From Nitriliruptoraceae bacterium (GTDB lineage Bacteria; Actinomycetota; Nitriliruptoria; Nitriliruptorales; Nitriliruptoraceae), in the NCBI GenBank assembly GCA_007118045.1, contig SKTG01000117.1, positions 1 through 7,728 on the forward strand: a stretch of DNA of 7,728 bases, in the 5' to 3' direction. Position numbers and translations under genes: made by a program. This document shows, piece after piece, positions 1-6,381 of this stretch (position 1 is the first letter of the stretch; each line of letters starts with the position of its first letter). The notes under the pieces are model-generated. The model searched no databases. It was not told the origin of the DNA and saw only the letters and a program-made list of their open reading frames with translations.

Positions 1-1
1 C

Positions 2-1606
2 GCGGCCGCGCTGAAGATGGCGGTCGACATGGTCGACGAGGGGCTGATCGAGATCGACGAGGCGGTCACCCGGGTGCAGCCGGCTCAACTCGAAGCTCTG
101 CTGCACCCGCGCTTCGCCCCGGGCGCCGGTGAGCCCCTGACGACCGGTCTCGCGGCATCGCCCGGCGCGGCGGTCGGACACATCGTGCTCTCCTCGCAGG
201 AGGCGAAGGAGCGTGGCCTCGCCGGCGAGGCCGTGGTGCTGGTCCGGCCGGAGACCTCGCCGGAGGACCTGGAGGGCATGGTGGCCTCGGCCGGGCTGTT
301 GACGGCCCGTGGTGGGCTGGTCAGCCACGCCGCCGTCGTCGCCCGTGGGTACGGCAAGCCGGCCGTGTGCGGGGCGAACGAGCTGCGCATCGACACCAAG
401 GCCGGCACGGTCACCGTCGGTGACACGGTCCTGTACGCCGACGACGTCATCTCGATCGACGGCACGACCGGGCAGGTCGTGGCCGGCGAGGTGGAGCTGG
501 AGATCCCCGAGGACGACCCGAACGTCGCCCGCCTGCTCGCCTGGGCCGACGAGCGCCGCCGGCTGCACGTGTTCGCGAACGCCGACACCCCAGACGACGC
601 CCGTCGGGCGCTGGCCGCGGGTGCGGAGGGCATCGGGCTGTGCCGCACGGAGCACCAGTTCCTCGGCGATCGTCTGCCCCTGATCCAGCAGGTGATCCTG
701 TCGAACTCGCCGGACGAGGAACGCGAGGCGCTCGTGGCGCTCGAGGCGGCGCAGCGCGACGACTTCGAGCAGCTGCTGGAGGCGATGGACGGCATGCGCG
801 TGGTCATCCGTCTGCTGGACCCGCCGCTGCACGAGTTCCTGCCCAGCGTCGAGGAGCTGCACATCAAGGAGGCGCTCGGTGAGCTGACCGACGAGGAGCG
901 CGGGCTGATGGAGGTCGCGGAGCAGCTCGAGGAGCACGACCCGATGCTGGGCGTCCGAGGGATCCGGCTCGGGGTGCTGCGGCCCGAGGTCTACCGGGCT
1001 CAGGTCCGGGCCATCATGGAGGCCGCGGTCGCCCGCCGGAGAGCGGGCGGAGATCCGAAGCCCGAGATCATGCTGCCCCTGGTGGGCACGTCGCAGGAGC
1101 TCGAGTGGGGCGTTGCCCTGATCCACGACGTCGCGCGGGGGGTCCTCGACGAGGCCGGTATCGAGGTCGACTACACGACGGCCACGATGATCGAGACGCC
1201 GCGGGCCGCGCTGCGCGCCGAGGTGCTGGCGCCGCAGGTCGACGCCTTCTCGTTCGGCACGAACGACCTGACACAGCTGACGTTCGGGCTGTCCAGGGAC
1301 GACGTCGAGGCGACCTACATCCCGCGTGGCCTCGAGCTCAAGCTGCTGCCGGTCGACCCGTTCCGCACGCTCGACCCCGACGGGGTCGGCCGGCTCGTCG
1401 AGCTGGCGGTGAACGAGGGGCGCCAGGTGGCTCCGGGGCTGGTGACCGGGATCTGCGGCGAGCACGGGGGTGACCCCGACTCGATCGCGCTCGCCCACCG
1501 GTACGGCCTCGATCACGTGTCGTGCTCCGCGTCGCGGCTGCAGGTGGCGCGCTTGGCCGCGGCGCACGCGGGCCTCGGGGTCAGTGGCCCGTCCGGCACG
1601 GCCTGA
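2..1606 (+). CDS. ppdK: Pyruvate, phosphate dikinase (PPDK), C-terminal part, 5' truncated by window
   Basis: PPDK interconverts pyruvate + ATP + Pi and PEP + AMP + PPi in the cytoplasm. The reading frame is open from base 2, so the gene begins upstream. About 350 residues (the ATP-grasp domain) are missing compared with the usual ~875. Counting residues from the ATG at 17, the swivelling phosphohistidine domain spans about 40-160, with the catalytic His104 in GGLVSHAAVVAR. The PEP/pyruvate TIM barrel follows: GLCRTEH (Arg210), IRLLDPPLHEFLP (Arg265), MIETPRAAL (Glu393), FSFGTNDLTQ (Asn416/Asp417) and GICGEHGGDP (Cys480). These match, at a near-constant offset, the Clostridium symbiosum catalytic residues His455, Arg561, Arg617, Glu745, Asn768/Asp769 and Cys831, as I recall them. 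The domain order and RLLDPPLHEFLP separate it from PEP synthase and PTS enzyme I. One oddity is that the residue two before the catalytic His is Val, where classical PPDKs have a regulatory Thr. The ATG at 17 is an internal Met, not the start. Confidence 0.97.
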   Translation, partial: AAALKMAVDMVDEGLIEIDEAVTRVQPAQLEALLHPRFAPGAGEPLTTGLAASPGAAVGHIVLSSQEAKERGLAGEAVVLVRPETSPEDLEGMVASAGLLTARGGLVSHAAVVARGYGKPAVCGANELRIDTKAGTVTVGDTVLYADDVISIDGTTGQVVAGEVELEIPEDDPNVARLLAWADERRRLHVFANADTPDDARRALAAGAEGIGLCRTEHQFLGDRLPLIQQVILSNSPDEEREALVALEAAQRDDFEQLLEAMDGMRVVIRLLDPPLHEFLPSVEELHIKEALGELTDEERGLMEVAEQLEEHDPMLGVRGIRLGVLRPEVYRAQVRAIMEAAVARRRAGGDPKPEIMLPLVGTSQELEWGVALIHDVARGVLDEAGIEVDYTTATMIETPRAALRAEVLAPQVDAFSFGTNDLTQLTFGLSRDDVEATYIPRGLELKLLPVDPFRTLDPDGVGRLVELAVNEGRQVAPGLVTGICGEHGGDPDSIALAHRYGLDHVSCSASRLQVARLAAAHAGLGVSGPSGTA

Positions 1607-1656
1607 CGCCCGGTCGGGCCCCGCGTCCTCGGGGGCTGCGGGGCCCGACCGGCGTC
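1605..1656 (+). terminator. Strong hairpin terminator overlapping the ppdK stop codon
   Basis: The left arm at 1605-1624 pairs with the right arm at 1638-1656. This gives a 19-bp GC-rich stem with one bulged C on the left and a 13-nt loop. The left arm uses the last two bases of the ppdK TGA. No T-run follows, which is common for terminators of very GC-rich actinobacteria. It probably isolates ppdK from the downstream kinase gene. Confidence 0.75.
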
Positions 1657-1730
1657 GGTGACGGCTCGGACACCCCACGGCTCGCGGGCGCTCCTGGGGG
1701 CTCCGTCGGTGCCAGGGCGGGCGGTCGACC

Positions 1731-1744
1731 TAGCGTGGCGGGCA
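1731..1744 (+). promoter_or_regulatory. Candidate -10 box for leaderless transcription of the histidine kinase
   Basis: TAGCGT at 1731-1736 fits the actinobacterial TANNNT -10 pattern. Its last T lies 8 bases before the A of the ATG at 1744, the spacing expected if transcription starts at the start codon itself. No Shine-Dalgarno sequence is placed usefully upstream of this ATG; GGCGGG abuts it. No convincing -35 box is seen (GGTGCC at 1708-1713 has the right spacing but not the sequence). This is a pattern-based prediction. Confidence 0.4.
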
Positions 1745-2922
1745 TGGAACAGATGCGAGCCGGCGTGCTGCGCGGCCTGGCCGTGTTCCGGTGGCTCGCC
1801 TGGATCTGGATGGCCACCGTGCTTGCCCTGGCGCGCGGCAACCTGGTCGCGCCGCTCACGGCGGTGGCCCTGGTCGTCGTTGCGCTGGGTGTCACCGTCT
1901 GGCTCACCGTGCTGCTGCGCAGCGCGCCCGGCCGGCTGGTGACCGCCCCGGTGGTCGGGGTCGAGGTGGGCGTCGCCATGGCCCTGCAGCTCGTCGACGG
2001 GTTCGTGTACCGCGCTCCGCACGTGTTCACGAGTGAGCAGCCGCTCGGCGTCGCCTGGCCGATCGCCGCGGTGCTCTCCGCCGGCGTCGCCCTCGGCCCC
2101 GCAGCCGGCGCGCTGACCGGTGGCGCCCTCGGCATCGCCCGGGCGATCTCCTCGACCCTCAACGTCCAGCCGGTGTCCGACCCGTGGCTGGGCGTGCTCA
2201 CGCCCGAGCAGACGCTCTCGCTGGTCACCACCACCGTGATGTTCGCGCTCGCCGGCGGCATCGCGGGGTACGCGATGGGGCTGCTCCGCGCCGCCGAACG
2301 GCGCGTGGTCGAGGCGGAGCGCTCCGTCGCGGCGCTACGGACCCGCGAGGAGGTCGCTCGACAGCTCCACGACGGGGTGCTGCAGACCCTGGCCGTCGTG
2401 GAGCGCCGGGCGGACGACCCCCAGCTGGCCCGTCTCGCTCGCGACCAGGAGCGCCAGCTACGGACCTTCCTGCAGGCCGAGCCGGGGACGTCCGAGGAGG
2501 GCGAACACCTGGCGACCGCGGTACGGGCCGCCGCCCACCGCGTCGAGAACGCCTACGGGAACCGGATCGAGGTGCTGGTACCCGACGACCTCCCTGAGCT
2601 CGACGCCCATGTCGTGGCCGCGTTGACCGGCGCCGTCGGCGAGGCGCTGACCAACGCCGGCAAGCACAGCGGCGCGGGGCGGGTCGTGGTCTACGCGGAG
2701 CCGGACGAGCTCGGTGGGGTGTTCGTCTCGGTGCGCGACGACGGACGCGGGTTCGATCCGACCGCAGCGACGGCGGGGCTCGGACTCCGGCGGTCGGTGT
2801 GCGACCGTGTCCGCGACGTCGGCGGCGAGGTCGAGATCGCCAGCAGCCCCGGCCGGGGCACCGAGGTGCGCCTGACCGTCCCCGACGAGGCGGCAGGTGA
2901 CGCGACGTCGACGCCACCGTGA
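1744..2922 (+). CDS. Membrane sensor histidine kinase, NarL/HisKA_3 class, MacS-like
   Basis: This is a 392-residue kinase expected to autophosphorylate on His and pass phosphate to a NarL-type response regulator. The N-terminal half (about 13-182) holds some five or six hydrophobic segments with short loops and no large extracellular domain, so sensing is probably within or at the membrane. A short coiled-coil-like linker (183-200) leads to the H-box LHDGVLQTLAVVERR with His209. The GHKL ATPase domain follows: N-box EALTNAGKHS (Glu300, Asn304), G1 box DDGRGFD (332-338), G2 GLGL (346-349) and GRGTEV (370-375). The DGVLQTLA signature resembles the actinobacterial MacS family; this is from memory. 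I chose the ATG at 1744 because membrane segment 1 follows directly and a -10 box sits just upstream. GTG at 1735 and ATG at 1753 are alternatives, and the frame stays open upstream to 1522, into ppdK. The likely partner regulator is at 6382, beyond the three ugp genes. Confidence 0.9.
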   Translation: MEQMRAGVLRGLAVFRWLAWIWMATVLALARGNLVAPLTAVALVVVALGVTVWLTVLLRSAPGRLVTAPVVGVEVGVAMALQLVDGFVYRAPHVFTSEQPLGVAWPIAAVLSAGVALGPAAGALTGGALGIARAISSTLNVQPVSDPWLGVLTPEQTLSLVTTTVMFALAGGIAGYAMGLLRAAERRVVEAERSVAALRTREEVARQLHDGVLQTLAVVERRADDPQLARLARDQERQLRTFLQAEPGTSEEGEHLATAVRAAAHRVENAYGNRIEVLVPDDLPELDAHVVAALTGAVGEALTNAGKHSGAGRVVVYAEPDELGGVFVSVRDDGRGFDPTAATAGLGLRRSVCDRVRDVGGEVEIASSPGRGTEVRLTVPDEAAGDATSTPP

Positions 2923-3062
2923 CCTCGTGTTCGTGCGGGCGTCGCCGTCGGGTCACGAGCCGGACCTACGGTGCCGGTCGTACCGAGGTGGGTCTCCGCC
3001 GGGTAGGGTCCTTCCGGACCCGCGGGGACCGGGTCAACCTGTGATCGGCTAGGGAGAGAGAC
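2923..3062 (+). promoter_or_regulatory. Intergenic region, likely ugp operon promoter, with a small hairpin
   Basis: This 140-bp gap holds a perfect 6-bp inverted repeat, GGGTCC (3006-3011) and GGACCC (3016-3021), with a TTCC loop. TAGGGT at 3004-3009 fits a TANNNT -10 box and overlaps the left arm, so the dyad could be an operator over the promoter. No good -35 box is visible. A weaker arm pair, CTCGTG (2924-2929) and CACGAG (2954-2959), follows the kinase stop. The ribosome-binding site AGGGAG lies at 3051-3056, ahead of the ATG at 3063. No Pho box is recognisable. Confidence 0.35.
3051..3056 (+). promoter_or_regulatory. Ribosome-binding site of ugpB
   Basis: AGGGAG, within a purine run AGGGAGAGAG, lies 6 bases before the ATG at 3063. 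It supports that start and efficient translation of the binding protein. Confidence 0.7.
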
Positions 3063-4505
3063 ATGAGGCGTGTGTTCTGGAGCCTGCTCGCCGTGGCGCT
3101 GCTCGCCACCGCGTGCGGGGACGACGGCGGCGGCGAGCCGACGGACGTGATGGACGACGACGGGGACGAACAGGCGGAGCCCGAGGAGGACGAGGCGGAC
3201 GACCTCGAGGACCCGGACGACGTCGACGCGGAGGAGCTGGGCGGCGATCCCGACGACATCGTGATCACGTTCTGGCACGGCCTGGGCGGTGACGACGAGG
3301 TCTTCATCGAGGAGGAGCTGGCGCAGGCCTACAGCGACCAGACCGACGGGGTCGTGGTCAACGCCCAGAACCGCGGTACCTACGAGGAGGTGCTGGACCA
3401 GTCGATCACCGCGGCCGGCACCGACCAGGCGCCCCACATCGCCCAGCTGTACGAGATCGGCACCCAGATCGCCCGTGACTCGGGCATCTTCGCGCCGATC
3501 CACGAGCTGGACGAGGAGGGCGCGATCGACGCCGACAACTACATCGACGCGGTCTCGAGCTACTACACCGACGAGACGGGGGGGCTCTACAGCGCTCCGT
3601 TCAACTCGTCCAACCCGATCATGATGATCAACCGCGACATGTTCGAGGAGGCCGGGCTCGATCCCGACGACCCGCCGCAGCGGTTCGGGGAGATCATGGA
3701 TGCCTGCGAGCAGATCCTCGACTCGGGCGCGTCCGAGGGCTGCTACGGCATGCCGATCCACTCGTGGTTCTTCGAGCAGATGGTCGCCAACCAGGGCGCC
3801 GTGCTGGCCAGCAACGACAACGGTCGTGACGGACGCGCCGACGAGGTCTACCTCGACAGCGACGAGGCCGTCGCCGTGATGGAGTGGTGGCAGGAGATGG
3901 ACGCGGAGGGCTACTGGACCAACTCCGGTGCACGTGAGGACTGGGACGACCCCCGCACGTTGATGGCAGACGGACAGATCGCGATGGCGGTCGACTCGAC
4001 GGCGTCGGTGCGCGCCTACCAGGACTCGGTGGCCGAGCTGGGCAACGAGCTCGGCACCGCCTTCCTGCCCATCCCCGACGACGCCGAGCGCAACGGCACG
4101 ATCATCGGCGGAGCGTCCCTCTACGTCCTCGAGGATCACGAGGACGAGGAGATCGCCGCGGCGATGGAGTTCATCAACTGGCTGTCCGAGCCGGAGCAGG
4201 ACATGGAGTGGCACCGGGCGACCGGCTACTTCCCGGTCCGGACCGAGTCGCGGGAACAGCTCGAGGACGAGGGCTGGTTCGAGGAGAACCCGAACTTCGG
4301 CACCGCGGTCGAACAGCTCGAGCAGACCGAGGTGAGCCCCGCCACGCAGGGCGCGGTGATGGGACAGTTCCCCCAGATCCGCTCGATCGTGCTCGACGCG
4401 GCCGAGGCGGCCATGTTCGAGGGCCAGGACCCGGCGGACGCTCTCTCGGCCTCGAAGCAGGATGCCGACAGCGTGCTGCAGGAGTACAACGCGGACGTCG
4501 AGTAA
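3063..4505 (+). CDS. ugpB: UgpB-like glycerol-3-phosphate/glycerophosphodiester-binding lipoprotein
   Basis: This 480-residue binding protein captures glycerol-3-phosphate or its diesters outside the membrane and delivers them to UgpA/UgpE. A lipoprotein signal (MRR, hydrophobic 4-17, ATAC with Cys18) anchors it. A very acidic linker covers about 19-66. The folded domain, from ITFWHG (68-73) to the end, follows E. coli UgpB throughout. Residues matching its recalled ligand set are Tyr107 (GTYEE), Glu131 (QLYEIG), Ser183 (PFNSS), Ser312, Gly350 (IIGGASL), Tyr389 (TGYFP) and Arg440 (PQIR). The E. coli ligand-stacking Trp (mature 169) falls in CYGMPIHSW (227-235) and does not appear to align with a Trp. 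Composition is extreme: about 115 Asp/Glu, 16 Arg and one Lys. The start is fixed by the signal peptide and AGGGAG at 3051-3056. It is first of a tight ugpB-ugpA-ugpE run. The exact substrate is inferred. Confidence 0.92.
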   Translation: MRRVFWSLLAVALLATACGDDGGGEPTDVMDDDGDEQAEPEEDEADDLEDPDDVDAEELGGDPDDIVITFWHGLGGDDEVFIEEELAQAYSDQTDGVVVNAQNRGTYEEVLDQSITAAGTDQAPHIAQLYEIGTQIARDSGIFAPIHELDEEGAIDADNYIDAVSSYYTDETGGLYSAPFNSSNPIMMINRDMFEEAGLDPDDPPQRFGEIMDACEQILDSGASEGCYGMPIHSWFFEQMVANQGAVLASNDNGRDGRADEVYLDSDEAVAVMEWWQEMDAEGYWTNSGAREDWDDPRTLMADGQIAMAVDSTASVRAYQDSVAELGNELGTAFLPIPDDAERNGTIIGGASLYVLEDHEDEEIAAAMEFINWLSEPEQDMEWHRATGYFPVRTESREQLEDEGWFEENPNFGTAVEQLEQTEVSPATQGAVMGQFPQIRSIVLDAAEAAMFEGQDPADALSASKQDADSVLQEYNADVE

Positions 4506-4511
4506 CCAGCG

Positions 4512-5501
4512 ATGAGCCAACTGACCGAGAAGGGGGAGGCGACGGAGGCGTCGCCTCCCCCGACATCCGGTGCGGGGTCACCGGGCGGTGAGGGGGCAGG
4601 CCGGAAGGCCTTCGCGCAGACCCACGCGGCCTCCTTCCCGCAGCGACGGGCGGCGCTGTGGTTGCTGCTGCCCACGATCGTCATCCTGTCGCTGTTCCTG
4701 TACTACCCCATGCTGCGCACCTTCTGGCTCTCACTGCTCAGCGTGCGCTTCTACGGCCAGCAGCGGCGGTTCGTGGGGCTCGAGAACTTCCAGCGCATCT
4801 TCACGGACCCGTCCAGCTACGACGCGGTGGTCCGCACCGCCGTCATCTCGACGATCGTCATCGTCGCGACCATCGGTATCGCGCTGTTCCTCGCGGCGCT
4901 GCTCAACCAGCGCGGCATCAGCGGTGGCCGCGTCTACCGCCTGCTGTTGATCTGGCCGCTGGCGCTGTCCACCGCCATCAGCGGCATCGTGTTCCTGACG
5001 TTGTTCAACCCCAACTTCGGGATGGTCAACGCCGTCCTGGCACCCTTCGGCATCCAACCCGAGTGGTTCCGTGACCGGACCCTCGCCCAGGTCGTGATGG
5101 TCCTCACCCTGATCTGGAACCGGGTCGGCTTCAACCTCGTCTTCTACACGGCCGCGTACCAGAGCCTGCCGAGCGAGACCCTCGAGGCGGCGCTGGTCGA
5201 CGGCGCGACGCCCTGGCAGCGCTTCTGGCACATCACCTTCCCGCTGCTGAGCCCCATGACCCTGTTCCTGCTCGTGACGAGCACGGTGTTCGCGTTCTTC
5301 GACGCCTACGCGGTGGCGGAGGTGTTCGGTGGTGGCCCACTGAACGCCACGAGCATCCTGATCTACGAGATCACGGAGAACGCCTTCCGCGACGATCGCA
5401 TCGGCCTCGCGGCCGCGCAGTCGCTGCTGCTGTTCCTCGCGGTCGCGTTCATCACCATCGTGCAGCTGCGGCAGGGCCGCAAGCGCGTGACCTACCAGTA
5501 G
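4512..5501 (+). CDS. ugpA: UgpA-like ABC transporter permease
   Basis: This is a 329-residue inner-membrane permease subunit of the glycerol-3-phosphate importer (MalF-type fold). Six hydrophobic segments are seen at about 48-66, 107-131, 143-165, 191-213, 246-263 and 298-318. The cytoplasmic EAA loop that docks the ATPase runs from Glu225 (EAALVDG) to Pro244/Pro248 (FPLLSP). Similarity to E. coli UgpA is strong, including FYTAAYQSLP, FAFFDAYAV, the GGPLNATSILIY region and the C-terminal RVTYQ. The first 47 residues are a Pro/Gly/Ser/Glu-rich cytoplasmic extension that E. coli UgpA mostly lacks. The start is 6 bp after the ugpB stop with no clear ribosome-binding site, so translation may be coupled to ugpB. 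No other ATG or GTG occurs in frame before the first membrane segment. A perfect 12-bp hairpin lies within codons 7-17. Confidence 0.93.
   Translation: MSQLTEKGEATEASPPPTSGAGSPGGEGAGRKAFAQTHAASFPQRRAALWLLLPTIVILSLFLYYPMLRTFWLSLLSVRFYGQQRRFVGLENFQRIFTDPSSYDAVVRTAVISTIVIVATIGIALFLAALLNQRGISGGRVYRLLLIWPLALSTAISGIVFLTLFNPNFGMVNAVLAPFGIQPEWFRDRTLAQVVMVLTLIWNRVGFNLVFYTAAYQSLPSETLEAALVDGATPWQRFWHITFPLLSPMTLFLLVTSTVFAFFDAYAVAEVFGGGPLNATSILIYEITENAFRDDRIGLAAAQSLLLFLAVAFITIVQLRQGRKRVTYQ
4532..4561 (+). repeat. Perfect 12-bp inverted repeat (hairpin) at the ugpB-ugpA junction
   Basis: The left arm at 4532-4543 (GGGGGAGGCGAC) and the right arm at 4550-4561 are perfect reverse complements with a 6-nt loop, GGAGGC. 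The hairpin begins 27 bases after the ugpB stop and lies inside the first codons of ugpA. As RNA it should be very stable. By analogy with known binding-protein operons it could protect ugpB mRNA or reduce read-through into the permease genes. The arms are seen directly; the role is inferred. Confidence 0.7.
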
Positions 5502-5504
5502 GAG
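5500..5504 (+). promoter_or_regulatory. Ribosome-binding site of ugpE overlapping the ugpA stop
   Basis: AGGAG overlaps the last two bases of the ugpA TAG and sits 6 bases before the ATG at 5511. It supports that start and tight translational linkage of the two permeases. Confidence 0.75.
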
Positions 5505-5510
5505 CTCGGC

Positions 5511-6329
5511 ATGCGACCCAGCCGTGGTGCCGTCGTCGGCACGCACGTCGTGCTCTCCATCGCGACGTTCCTGTTCCTCGCGCCGATCCTGTACGCCCTC
5601 GCCAAGTCGACCCAGGACCTCGGCACCTCGGTCTCGACCAGCTTGAGCATCGGTGACCAGTTCGCGATCAACGCGCGGGCCGCGATGGATCGGTTCGGTC
5701 TCGGACGCATGATGGTCAACACCGTGTTCGTCACGGCCATGGTGACGCTCGGCAAGACCGTGCTGTCGCTGGCGGCCGCGACCGCGTTCGTCTACTTCCG
5801 CTTCCCGATGCAGGGGGTGGCGTTCGCGCTCGTGCTGTTCACCCTGATGATGCCGACCGAGGCTCTGATCCGGGCGCTGTACGACCTGGTGGGCAGCCTC
5901 GGGATGCTCAACAGCTACGAGGGTCTGATCCTGCCGTTCATGGCGTCGGCGACGGGCACGTTCCTGTTCCGCCAGCACTTCCTGCGCATCCCACGGGACC
6001 TCGTGGAGGCGGCTCAGGTCGACGGGGTCGGTCCGTTCCGGTTCCTGCGGAGCTTCCTGGTCCCGCTGTCCTGGAACATCATCGGTGCGTCCGCCGTGAT
6101 CGACGTGGTGTACATGTGGAACATGTACCTCTGGCCGCGGTGGGCGGTCACCGACCCGGACGTCATGATGGTCCAGGTCGGCCTGGTGCGTCTCCTCAGC
6201 GAGCAGCAGGTCAACCACTACGGGATCATCATGGCCGGTGCCGTCATCACGATGATCCCGCCGCTGCTGGTCTTCATGCTGCTCCAGGAACGGTTCACGC
6301 GCGGCTTCGCACTGAGCGGCGACAAGTAG
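5511..6329 (+). CDS. ugpE: UgpE-like ABC transporter permease
   Basis: This is the second permease subunit of the importer (MalG-type), 272 residues, close to the family's usual ~280. Six hydrophobic segments are seen at about 10-31, 68-94, 102-119, 136-156, 188-208 and 237-258. The EAA loop runs from Glu166 (EAAQVDG) to Pro185. Similarity to E. coli UgpE is clear in the YFRFP stretch, the LMASATATFLFRQ-like stretch (143-155 here), NMYLWP and the C-terminal RGFALS region. It starts 9 bp after ugpA with a good ribosome-binding site and is surely co-transcribed with it. A ugpC-type ATPase gene, which follows in the E. coli operon, is absent: the next gene is a response regulator. The transporter must therefore use an ATPase encoded elsewhere, as many actinobacterial CUT1 sugar importers do. 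Confidence 0.94.
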   Translation: MRPSRGAVVGTHVVLSIATFLFLAPILYALAKSTQDLGTSVSTSLSIGDQFAINARAAMDRFGLGRMMVNTVFVTAMVTLGKTVLSLAAATAFVYFRFPMQGVAFALVLFTLMMPTEALIRALYDLVGSLGMLNSYEGLILPFMASATGTFLFRQHFLRIPRDLVEAAQVDGVGPFRFLRSFLVPLSWNIIGASAVIDVVYMWNMYLWPRWAVTDPDVMMVQVGLVRLLSEQQVNHYGIIMAGAVITMIPPLLVFMLLQERFTRGFALSGDK

Positions 6330-6331
6330 GG

Positions 6332-6361
6332 GTCGCCCGTCGTCGCCCGTCGTCGCCCGTC
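6332..6361 (+). repeat. Three perfect tandem copies of a 10-bp unit between ugpE and the response regulator
   Basis: The unit GTCGCCCGTC occurs at 6332-6341, 6342-6351 and 6352-6361 without mismatch, followed by a partial copy (GTCG). The array fills most of the 52-bp gap. The first six bases of each copy (GTCGCC) can pair with GGCGAC at 6318-6323 over the ugpE stop, giving a 6-bp stem. The 10-bp period puts the copies on nearly the same DNA face. The function is unknown; replication slippage is the simplest explanation. Confidence 0.9.
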
Positions 6362-6371
6362 GTCGTCCCCC

Positions 6372-6376
6372 GGAGG
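6372..6376 (+). promoter_or_regulatory. Ribosome-binding site of the response regulator
   Basis: GGAGG sits 5 bases before the ATG at 6382 and decides that start. It follows directly on the 10-bp tandem array. Confidence 0.75.
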
Positions 6377-6381
6377 GCCGT

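Noticed and set aside
1522..1743. Upstream extension of the kinase reading frame into ppdK (start at 1522)
   Set aside because: The extra 74 codons overlap ppdK and run through the terminator hairpin, giving Gly/Arg/Pro-rich sequence unlike any kinase N-terminus. ATG at 1744 (or GTG at 1735) fits better.
3028..3045. Possible Pho box upstream of ugpB (CTGTGAT at 3039-3045)
   Set aside because: One half resembles CTGTCAT, but the position 11 bases upstream (ACCGGGT) does not match, and no actinobacterial GTTCACC direct repeat is seen. Evidence is too weak for a PhoB/PhoP site.
2691..4520. Long antisense open frame of 609 codons opposite ugpB
   Set aside because: It is the complement of a strongly supported ugpB gene (signal peptide, family match). 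Its translation is rich in Val, Leu, Arg, His and Asp without any domain, as expected for the antisense of GC-rich acidic coding sequence.
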